A stretch of DNA of 64,000 nt from Alphaproteobacteria bacterium (GTDB lineage: Bacteria > Pseudomonadota > Alphaproteobacteria > Micropepsales > Micropepsaceae): positions 62,001-126,000 of the forward strand of contig JAFKFG010000010.1 of assembly GCA_017307355.1 (NCBI GenBank). The letters are read 5' to 3'. Shown one piece after another: positions 26,094 through 33,330 of this stretch (position 1 is its first letter; the number at the start of each line of letters is the position of its first letter). The notes below the pieces were generated by a model. It did no database searches. It was not told the origin of the DNA and saw only the letters and a list, made by a program, of their open reading frames with translations. A program made the translations under genes and the position numbers.

Positions 26094-27647
26094 TCAGGGC
26101 GACGGTTTCACCACATCGAAGGTGATGCTCTGCACCTTGCCGTCATTGGGCGGGGCCAGCAGCAAGCGTCCCTTGAGCTTGGCGCGCTGGCACGACCATT
26201 CGAAATTGCCGGTCTGCGCGCCCAGCGCCGTGATCGGCGTGGCGGTGTCGCAATCGCCGGTCTGGGATTTCAGCCGTGCCAATTCCAATTTCCAGTTCGC
26301 GGCCGTGCGGTCCATGAAGAAATTCACCGCCGCCATGGGCGCGATGGGTGCGATCGCGCCGCCCTGCCAGGATTGGCCCACCGCCGCATAGGCTTTGGCC
26401 AGATCCGCGCTGACGGGGATGGGGCGGGTGTTCAACAGGCCCGCCGCTTTCAACTGCAACGCCGCCGCCCACAAGGTGGGGCTGGGACCGGCGTAGGTGC
26501 GGTTGGCGAAGACGAACAGGCCCACGCCCGCATCCGGGAACATCAGCACCGACGAGCCGTAACCGGGATAGCCGCCATTATGCGTGATCGCCCAGGGCAG
26601 GTCGCAATCATTCACCACATACAGCGCCATGCCATAGACTTCCGCCTGGCGGCAGGGATTGGCCCGCTTGTCGCCGGGCCGCGTCACGCCCAACGGAAAG
26701 TCGGAACCCTTGGCAAGCTCGCGCATGGTCTTGCGCGGCACCGGCCCCGTATCGGCATCGCTGCGCGGCGGCCAGGCCGACAGAAGATAGGCCACCCATT
26801 TGGCGTAGTCGTTGGCGCTGGTCTGCAGTCCGCCGATGGAGGTGAAGGCGCCTTCGCCCAGATCCGGCTCGCGTGCCCAGGCGTTATTCTCCCAGCGATA
26901 GCCGATGGCGCGCCGATCGGCGGGCGAGTTGGCGATGTTGAAGCCACTGGAACTCATGCCCAGCGGCTTCAGCAACAGATCGCCGGCCACCGCACTATAG
27001 GGACGCTTTTCCACATTCTGGATCACCCGTCCCACCATGGCGAAGCCGAGATTGGAATAGGCGAATTGGGTTTCCGGTGGATGATCGAAGGCGATTCCCT
27101 TTTGCAGCATGGCCGTGAATTCGGCTTCCGGGATCGGGGTCTGGCGGTCGCCCCAGGGATCGTCGGTGACGAAGCCGGGGGTGTGACCCAGAATGTCGAT
27201 CACCTTGATGCGGGGTGAATCGGTGGTGGGATAGGTCCAGCCCCGCATCTCGGGAATGTAATCTTCCACATTGGCCAGAAGCGAAACCTTGCCTTCGTCG
27301 CGCAGATGCAAAAGCGTCAGGGCCGTGAAAGCCTTGGTCATCGATGCGATGCGGAACAGGCTGTCGGGCGTGACCGGACGCTTGGCGTCCACATCCTGGA
27401 TGCCGAACGGCTTCACATATTCCAGCTTGCCGTTGGCGACGATGCCATAGACCAGGCCGGGCACATGATTGTCGGCCATGAACTGGGTGAAGATCTGGTC
27501 CAGCTGCGGCGCCAGCCGCTGCAGGGCGGCCGGCGTTGCGGCTTGCTGGGCGCCAGTTTGTTGAGCGTCCGTTTGCAAGACGGGCAAGAGCAAGGCGGCG
27601 GTGCCGGCCATTGCGGCGATCGCAATCCGCCTGGTTTCACGAAGCAT
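26094..27647 (-). CDS. Exported serine hydrolase, class C beta-lactamase/DD-peptidase fold
   Basis: 517 aa. Start at the ATG 27647 because AGGGGGT lies just upstream. Signal peptide residues about 8-29. Active-site motifs: SMTK (102-105), YSN (197-199) and HNGG (356-359), in the order and spacing of PF00144. The ~120-residue C-terminal extension (from about 400) is a separate beta domain as in many esterase or D-aminopeptidase relatives. It may act on D-amino-acid peptides, esters or beta-lactams; motifs alone do not separate these. Convergent with the coiled-coil gene (16 bases between) and divergent from the next cluster. Confidence 0.87.
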   Translation of the reverse strand: MLRETRRIAIAAMAGTAALLLPVLQTDAQQTGAQQAATPAALQRLAPQLDQIFTQFMADNHVPGLVYGIVANGKLEYVKPFGIQDVDAKRPVTPDSLFRIASMTKAFTALTLLHLRDEGKVSLLANVEDYIPEMRGWTYPTTDSPRIKVIDILGHTPGFVTDDPWGDRQTPIPEAEFTAMLQKGIAFDHPPETQFAYSNLGFAMVGRVIQNVEKRPYSAVAGDLLLKPLGMSSSGFNIANSPADRRAIGYRWENNAWAREPDLGEGAFTSIGGLQTSANDYAKWVAYLLSAWPPRSDADTGPVPRKTMRELAKGSDFPLGVTRPGDKRANPCRQAEVYGMALYVVNDCDLPWAITHNGGYPGYGSSVLMFPDAGVGLFVFANRTYAGPSPTLWAAALQLKAAGLLNTRPIPVSADLAKAYAAVGQSWQGGAIAPIAPMAAVNFFMDRTAANWKLELARLKSQTGDCDTATPITALGAQTGNFEWSCQRAKLKGRLLLAPPNDGKVQSITFDVVKPSP

Positions 27648-27765
27648 TGGCACCCCCTATGGTCTCGCGCTAAAAACCGTCACGCTGTGGGACAGATTAC
27701 AGCCCCGCCGCCCGGTGTGAAGTCTCGCCGGGCGCCCGGCGGCACATATTGCTGAGGATTGTCGC

Positions 27766-28764
27766 ATGGCGGGTGCGGAAAAACGCAAACTGTTCCTGAT
27801 CAACAAGGCGGCGCTGGACGAATTGGTATCGCTGCAGGACGCCATCGCCATCGTGGATTCGGCGATGCGGGATTATTCGGCCGGGCAGGTGGGCTCGCCC
27901 CAGCGCGCCGTGCTCACCGTCAATCCGGACACAAGGATGGGATTGATGCCGGGCACCATGCCGGGCCTGGGCCGCTTCGGCCTGAAAGTGGTGAGCCTGT
28001 CGTCGCAAGCGCCGAAATACGGGCTCTACAGCCATCAAGGCATGATGCTGCTGTTCGACGATGCCACCGGCCAGCCGCTCTGCATGATCGAATGCCATGC
28101 CCTGACGCGGCTGCGCACGGCAGCGGCCAGCGCGGTGGCGACGCGGGCCTTGTCGCGGCCGGACAGCAAGATCCTCACCATCATCGGCAATGGCGATCTG
28201 GCGGGACCGCATATCGATGCCATCTCCGCCGTCAGGCCCATCGAACAAGTGATCGTGTGGGGCCGCCATCCGGGAAAAGCGGAAGCCTTTGTGCGAAGCC
28301 TGCCCCGGGTCCTCAACCAGACCGTCAGCATCGTCACGGATATCCGCCAGGCGGTCGGGCTGGCGGACATCATCTGCACGGTGACGTCTTCGCCCGAACC
28401 GTTGGTGCATGGCGAATGGCTGAAGCCCGGCCAGCATCTCAATCTGGTCGGCTCCAGCGTGAAGGGGCCCCGCGAAGTGGACGATGATGTGGTGGCGCGG
28501 GGCTATTACATCGCCGATTCCCGGCCTCATGCCCTGTCCCAGGGCGCCGAGCTTTGCCACGCCATCGAGCAAGGCAAAGTGAAGGAGGATCACCTCAAAG
28601 GCGAGATCGGCGAAGTGCTGGCGGGATCGGTGCCCGGCCGCGCCAGCCGGGAACAGATCACCATCTACAAATCGCTGGGCCATATCGCCCAGGATATTTC
28701 CGTGGCCAATGCCGCTCTCAGCCGGGCCGCCGAATCTGGTAATGTCGTCGCCATAGATTGGTAA
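27766..28764 (+). CDS. Ornithine cyclodeaminase/mu-crystallin family dehydrogenase
   Basis: 332 aa. N-terminal dimerisation part contains MPGTMPGLGRFGLKVVSL and HALTRLRTAAASAVATRALS, the conserved blocks of PF02423, where Lys and Arg contact the substrate carboxylate. The NAD(P) loop is IIGNGDLAGPHIDA (about 142-155), a variant of the usual GAG-x-Q-A. Family members include ornithine cyclodeaminase, alanine dehydrogenase, and delta1-pyrroline-2-carboxylate/ketimine reductases. The Asp-x-x-x... ornithine-specific set was not confirmed, so an imine reductase is at least as likely. Cytoplasmic. First gene of an apparent operon running to 33101. Confidence 0.82.
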   Translation: MAGAEKRKLFLINKAALDELVSLQDAIAIVDSAMRDYSAGQVGSPQRAVLTVNPDTRMGLMPGTMPGLGRFGLKVVSLSSQAPKYGLYSHQGMMLLFDDATGQPLCMIECHALTRLRTAAASAVATRALSRPDSKILTIIGNGDLAGPHIDAISAVRPIEQVIVWGRHPGKAEAFVRSLPRVLNQTVSIVTDIRQAVGLADIICTVTSSPEPLVHGEWLKPGQHLNLVGSSVKGPREVDDDVVARGYYIADSRPHALSQGAELCHAIEQGKVKEDHLKGEIGEVLAGSVPGRASREQITIYKSLGHIAQDISVANAALSRAAESGNVVAIDW

Positions 28765-28802
28765 TATGGATTGGCAATATAGAGAATAATGCGGGGGTTC
28801 CG

Positions 28803-30032
28803 ATGGATTTGTCTCGCCGTGCATTGATGGGAAGTCTGGGCGTGGCGTCCGCGGCCTTGCCGCTGGCGGCCAGGGCCATGCCCTCCATGCTGACCGCGCT
28901 TCCGGACAAATCCACCTATGATTTTCACGGTACCTACCTCAATTCCGCCTATGCCCATCCTCTGGGTCGCATGGTGCGCAAGGCGGGGAATGATTTTCTG
29001 ATGTCGCGCGCCGACAGCGACGTCACCCGTGCCTGGCCCAGGGACAATCCCCGCAACGCCGCGGTGGCGAAATTCGCCGCCCTCATCAATGCCAGTCCCG
29101 ACGACATCGCGGTGGTGCCCAGCACCATGGAAGGGGAAAATCATGTCGCCGCGGCGCTGGGCCTGGGCGAACATGCCGGGGTGGTGACGGATGTCTATCA
29201 TTATGACGCCTCGCTGATCCTGTATGGCGAGCGGCACAAGGCCGGCATGCCCCTGACGGTGCTGACGTCCAAAAACAACCGGATCGAGCTGGCGGATGTG
29301 GAGCGCGCCATCACCCCGAACACAAAGCTGGTTGCTGTCTCGCACGTGGGAAGCGATACGGGTTTTCAGCATGATCTGAAGGCGCTGTGCGATGTGGCGC
29401 ATAGGAAAGGCGCTTATGTCTACGCGGATATCGTGCAATCCGCCGGGGCCATCCCGCTGGACGTGAAAGCGGCCGGCGTCGATTTCGCCTGCTGCGGCGC
29501 CTATAAATGGCTGATGGCGGATTTCGGGGTCGCTTTTCTCTATGTGCGGCCCGACCGGGTGGCGGAACTGAAGCGCACGGCGGTGGGCTGGCGCTCGGCC
29601 ACGGACACGCAGAGCCATGCCTATCCTTTCGATCCGCCGGGACCGCCGGAAGGCAGCTGGAAGATGCGCGATACGGCGGCCGGCAAGTTCGAAGTCAGCA
29701 CGCCCTCCTGGATCGGCCTTTCCATGCTGATCGCCTCGATCGATTATATCTCCCAGATCGGCGTGGCGCGGATCGCGGCGCATCGCGCGCCCTTGATCGC
29801 GCGGCTCAGGGAAGAATTGCCCAAGCGGGGTTTCGCCCCGATGACGCCGCCGGAAACCCAGGGCCCGATCGTCACATTTGCCTATCGGGACGCGCAGAAG
29901 AGACTGGAGCCGCTGCTGAAGGCGGCGAACATCAAAGTGACTCTGGGCAGCAACCGCATGCGGGTTTCGCCGTCGGTTTATAACGACATGGGCGATATCG
30001 AAAAGCTGCTGCAGGTGCTGCCGAAAGCGTGA
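28803..30032 (+). CDS. Tat-exported PLP-dependent class V aminotransferase-fold enzyme
   Basis: 409 aa. The N-terminus MDLSRRALMGSLGVASAALP is a twin-arginine signal with cleavage near ARAM. The fold is that of cysteine desulfurases and isopenicillin-N epimerase: YADIVQSAG (Asp209 on the PLP ring nitrogen) and CCGAYKWLMAD (Lys235 forms the Schiff base). The Ser/Thr and His positions SHVGSDTG fit class V. Reaction unknown: epimerase, lyase or transaminase are all possible. Export by Tat is sensible for a cofactor-loaded enzyme. The start is fixed by GGGGG just before 28803, only 38 bases after the previous gene. Confidence 0.87.
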   Translation: MDLSRRALMGSLGVASAALPLAARAMPSMLTALPDKSTYDFHGTYLNSAYAHPLGRMVRKAGNDFLMSRADSDVTRAWPRDNPRNAAVAKFAALINASPDDIAVVPSTMEGENHVAAALGLGEHAGVVTDVYHYDASLILYGERHKAGMPLTVLTSKNNRIELADVERAITPNTKLVAVSHVGSDTGFQHDLKALCDVAHRKGAYVYADIVQSAGAIPLDVKAAGVDFACCGAYKWLMADFGVAFLYVRPDRVAELKRTAVGWRSATDTQSHAYPFDPPGPPEGSWKMRDTAAGKFEVSTPSWIGLSMLIASIDYISQIGVARIAAHRAPLIARLREELPKRGFAPMTPPETQGPIVTFAYRDAQKRLEPLLKAANIKVTLGSNRMRVSPSVYNDMGDIEKLLQVLPKA

Positions 30033-30034
30033 CG

Positions 30035-30706
30035 ATGACCCTCGACAGGGATGACGAAGCGGTGCGCGGGGCGCTGACGCGCGCGATTGCTAAGCTGGGG
30101 CATGCGCCTTCCATCGAAGCGCTTGCCGCCGAATTGTCGCGCCCGCCCGCCGATGTCACGCGATCCCTGCATCGCCTTGCCGATGCGCACGCCCTATTGC
30201 TGCATCCGGGCACCGACAGGCCTTGGGTGGTGCATCCCTTCGCGCTTTCGGCGGGCTCCTGTTGGGTGGACACGCGGCATGGCGGCTATTGGGCGAACTG
30301 TCTTTACTGCGCTTGCGGAATTGCCGCGTCTTTGTCGTGCGACGCGCATATCCATACCCGCTATGGCGGCGAGGCGGAGCCGGTGGTGTTTCGCGTCGCC
30401 GATGGCGCATTGGTGGATACCGGCGATCTGTTCCATCTTTCCACGCCCGCCGCGCGCTGGTGGGACAATGTGATTTTCGCCTGCGCGTCCTTTCAGCCTT
30501 TCCGCTCGGCGGACGCGGTCGACGATTGGTGCCGTCGCCACGCCATGCCCAAAGGCGCGGTTCTTTCCCTGCCGCAGCTGTGGGGCTTCGCCCGCGACTG
30601 GTATGGCAGCTATCTGCGGGAGCCATGGCGCAAGCGCTCGGCAGAGGAAGCGCGGCAGGTTTTTCAGCGCCACGCGCTGACTGGGCCGTTCTGGGACGTC
30701 GGCTGA
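30035..30706 (+). CDS. MerB-like (alkylmercury lyase family) protein with N-terminal helical domain
   Basis: 223 aa. Residues 1-70 look like the winged-helix-like head of MerB (ALAAELSRPPADVTRSLHRL). The core then shows WANCLYCACG (Cys89, Cys92, Cys94) and SCDAHIH (Cys102), then FACASFQPFRS (Cys150) and the C-terminal helix. Aligned by eye with organomercurial lyase, Cys89 and Cys150 match the two catalytic Cys (96 and 159), while Cys92 replaces catalytic Asp99. Protonolysis of organomercurials is therefore doubtful, and no mer genes lie nearby. A metal-binding or unrelated lyase role is possible. The gene begins 2 bases after the previous stop. Confidence 0.7.
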   Translation: MTLDRDDEAVRGALTRAIAKLGHAPSIEALAAELSRPPADVTRSLHRLADAHALLLHPGTDRPWVVHPFALSAGSCWVDTRHGGYWANCLYCACGIAASLSCDAHIHTRYGGEAEPVVFRVADGALVDTGDLFHLSTPAARWWDNVIFACASFQPFRSADAVDDWCRRHAMPKGAVLSLPQLWGFARDWYGSYLREPWRKRSAEEARQVFQRHALTGPFWDVG

Positions 30707-30793
30707 CGCCCGCATCCGTCACGGGGCAGCTACGCTTTGCGCTCATGACCGGACCCATTGCGGGCCGCGGGCGTCCCGTATCTGCTGAACGTC

Positions 30794-31417
30794 ATGACGT
30801 TCGACACCTTCATCGCCGTGCTGGTCTTTTCCATCGTGATGGGATTCACGCCCGGCCCCAACAATGTGATGCTGGCATCGTCGGGCGCCACCTATGGCGT
30901 GCGGCGGACCTGGCCGCATCTGATGGGCGTGACGCTGGGATTTCCGGCGATGATCCTGGTGATCGGTTTGGGGCTGGCCAGCATCCTTTTGGCCTCGGCC
31001 GGCCTGCAGCTGGGCATGAAGATCGTCAGCGCTCTTTATCTTTTGTGGCTCGCGTTCCAGATCGCGCGCAGTTCATCGGTTTCCGGTGGCGCGGCCGGGG
31101 CGCGGCCGATGACCTTTCTTCAGGCGGCGGCGTTCCAGTGGATCAATCCCAAAGCGTGGCTGATCGCGGTGGGCGCGATCTCGGCCTACACCGCCGGCGT
31201 GGGCGCGCATCTCTACCTGCAGGTGGCGATCATCGCCGCCTTGAGCGTGGCGGTGTCTTTTTCCAGCTGCCTGACCTGGGCGGCCTGCGGGGCGGCGATC
31301 GGGCGCTGGCTGCGGGCGCCCGCAGCATTGCGAGTGTTTAATGTTCTGATGGCCATGCTGCTTCTGGCCTCGGTGCTGCCGATCCTGGGCGAGATCTGGG
31401 CCGAGCTGCGTCGCTAG
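30794..31417 (+). CDS. LysE/RhtB family amino-acid exporter
   Basis: 207 aa with about six hydrophobic helices. The N-terminal GFTPGPNNVMLASSGA is the signature block of the LysE/RhtB family, and FQWINPKAWLIAVGAIS is the second conserved block. These inner-membrane exporters pump amino acids or their derivatives out of the cytoplasm. Lying in an operon with amino-acid-active enzymes, it probably exports an amino-acid-like intermediate or toxic analogue. The ATG at 30794 is used; an in-frame TTG at 30758 is less likely. Confidence 0.86.
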   Translation: MTFDTFIAVLVFSIVMGFTPGPNNVMLASSGATYGVRRTWPHLMGVTLGFPAMILVIGLGLASILLASAGLQLGMKIVSALYLLWLAFQIARSSSVSGGAAGARPMTFLQAAAFQWINPKAWLIAVGAISAYTAGVGAHLYLQVAIIAALSVAVSFSSCLTWAACGAAIGRWLRAPAALRVFNVLMAMLLLASVLPILGEIWAELRR

Positions 31418-31502
31418 AAAGCCTTCTCCGGCAGAGCGCTAAGTTGTAGGAAGTGGCGCAGCCGGGCAGCCATGTACTGCTCCGCCATCAAGGGGATCCT
31501 CC

Positions 31503-33101
31503 GTGCCGAAAAACGACAAGCCGCCCGTCAGCCGCCGTTCGCTTTTGAAATTCATCGGCGCCACCGGCGGCAGTGCGCTGATGTACGACACCATGGTTGC
31601 GATGGGCTACACGGGCACGTCGGATTTCAATGGCCCGATCAAATTGCCCGGCGATGTGAAAGGCGCGTCGGTCCTGATCCTGGGCGCGGGGCTTGCGGGC
31701 ATGACCGCCGCCTATGAGCTGCGCAAGGCCGGCTATAAAGTGCAGGTGCTGGAATATAATGCCCGCCCCGGCGGCCGGAACTGGTCGATGTATGGCGGCG
31801 ATACCTATACCGATATCGGCGGCGTCACCCAGAATGTGAAATTCGCGCCGGGCCTTTATTTCAATCCCGGCCCCTGGCGCCTGCCGCACCACCATCACGC
31901 CATTCTCTATTACTGCAAGCTCTTCAACGTGACGTTGGAGACTTTCACCATGACCAACTACAACGCCTATATCCATTCGACCAAATCGTTCGGCGGCAAG
32001 CCCATCCGCCGCCGCGAGATCGACATGGACTTCAGCGGCTATGTCGCCGAATTGCTGGCCAAGGCCACCACCAAGGACAAGCTGGACGTCGCGCTGGGCA
32101 AGGACGAGAAGGATGGCCTGCTGCAGATCCTGAAATTCTGGGGCGCGCTGGACAAGAATTACGAATATCGCAAAGGCCCCGCCGCCAGCGAGCTTCGCGG
32201 ATACAAGGTCGATCCGGGCGGCGGACTGGCGCCGTTGCCGGTGGATTCCGATCCTTTGCCGATGAAGCAATTGTTCACATCGGACATGTGGATGTTCCTG
32301 GAAGGCCGTTCATACGACTACCAGACTCAATTGTTCGAGCCGGTCGGCGGCATGGGCATGATCGGCAAGGCATTCGGCCAGCAGCTGAACGGCCTGATCA
32401 AATACAATTGCAAGATCACGGGGATTCAGCAGGACGGCAAAGGCGTCACCGCCACCTATATCGACACCAAGAAAGGCGGCGCGCCGCAAACCGTGCATGC
32501 GGATTGGTGTGTCTGCACTATTCCCGCGACGGTGCTGAGCCAGATTCCCATGAATGTGGGTGCGCCGATGAAGAACGCGATCAACTCGCTCTCTTATGAA
32601 TCGTCCTTCAAGGTGGGGCTGCAGTTCAAGCGCCGCTTTTGGGAAGAGGATGACGGCATCTATGGCGGCATCAGCTATACCGACCAGCCCATCACCAACA
32701 TCAGCTATCCCTCGACCGGCTTCTTCAAGAATGGTCCGGCCGTGCTTCTGGGCGGCTACGGCTACGGCAACAGCCTGACGGATTTCAGTTTCGCGGCCAT
32801 GTCGCCGGACAATCAGGTCAAGGCAGCCGTCGAGCAGGGCGCCAGGATCCATCCGCAATATAAGAAGGAGTTCGATAACGGCGTGGCGGTAGCCTGGCAC
32901 AAGGTGCCCTTCACCTTGGGCTGCGCCGGAAGCTGGACGGAAGAAGGCCGCGCCAAGCACTACAATAATATGTGCGCCGTGGATGGCCGTATCGTTCTGG
33001 CGGGCGAACACTGTTCGCGGCTACCTGCCTGGCAGGAGGGTGCCATCCTGTCGTCCCTGGATGCCATTCAACGCCTTCACAAGCGGGTCTTAACGGCCTG
33101 A
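31503..33101 (+). CDS. Tat-exported flavin amine/L-amino-acid oxidase
   Basis: 532 aa from a GTG start at 31503 with AAGGGGATC upstream. SRRSLLKFIGATGG is a Tat signal. FAD motif VLILGAGLAGMTAAYEL (about 57-73), followed by LEYNARPGGRNWS, and C-terminal GRIVLAGEHCSRLPAWQEGA, which closes the FAD site; this is the monoamine oxidase/L-amino-acid oxidase family (PF01593). Reaction: oxidation of an amine or amino acid to an imine with release of H2O2, in the periplasm. Substrate not evident. It sits just upstream of two receptors, consistent with acting on an imported compound. Confidence 0.88.
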   Translation: MPKNDKPPVSRRSLLKFIGATGGSALMYDTMVAMGYTGTSDFNGPIKLPGDVKGASVLILGAGLAGMTAAYELRKAGYKVQVLEYNARPGGRNWSMYGGDTYTDIGGVTQNVKFAPGLYFNPGPWRLPHHHHAILYYCKLFNVTLETFTMTNYNAYIHSTKSFGGKPIRRREIDMDFSGYVAELLAKATTKDKLDVALGKDEKDGLLQILKFWGALDKNYEYRKGPAASELRGYKVDPGGGLAPLPVDSDPLPMKQLFTSDMWMFLEGRSYDYQTQLFEPVGGMGMIGKAFGQQLNGLIKYNCKITGIQQDGKGVTATYIDTKKGGAPQTVHADWCVCTIPATVLSQIPMNVGAPMKNAINSLSYESSFKVGLQFKRRFWEEDDGIYGGISYTDQPITNISYPSTGFFKNGPAVLLGGYGYGNSLTDFSFAAMSPDNQVKAAVEQGARIHPQYKKEFDNGVAVAWHKVPFTLGCAGSWTEEGRAKHYNNMCAVDGRIVLAGEHCSRLPAWQEGAILSSLDAIQRLHKRVLTA

Positions 33102-33330
33102 CAACGGCTTAGGTGTCAATAATGGCGAAAAATGCACAATAAATGTGCTGAAAATGTCATGTTGCAGGACTGCATCATTACGGACCAAATTACAGCAATG
33201 GCCGTGGTTAAAGGCTATATGCGCTTTTTTCGGGAACTGATCTTGGGATAGGTTCGCCCGACTTCCCGGTTATTCCGGCGATCTTCGGGTCGCTTACGTT
33301 AATTATGAAAACACACAAAAAGGGGATTGC

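Noticed and set aside
30035..30706. Mercury resistance gene
   Set aside because: The key Asp is replaced by Cys, and no merA, merT, merP or merR is nearby.
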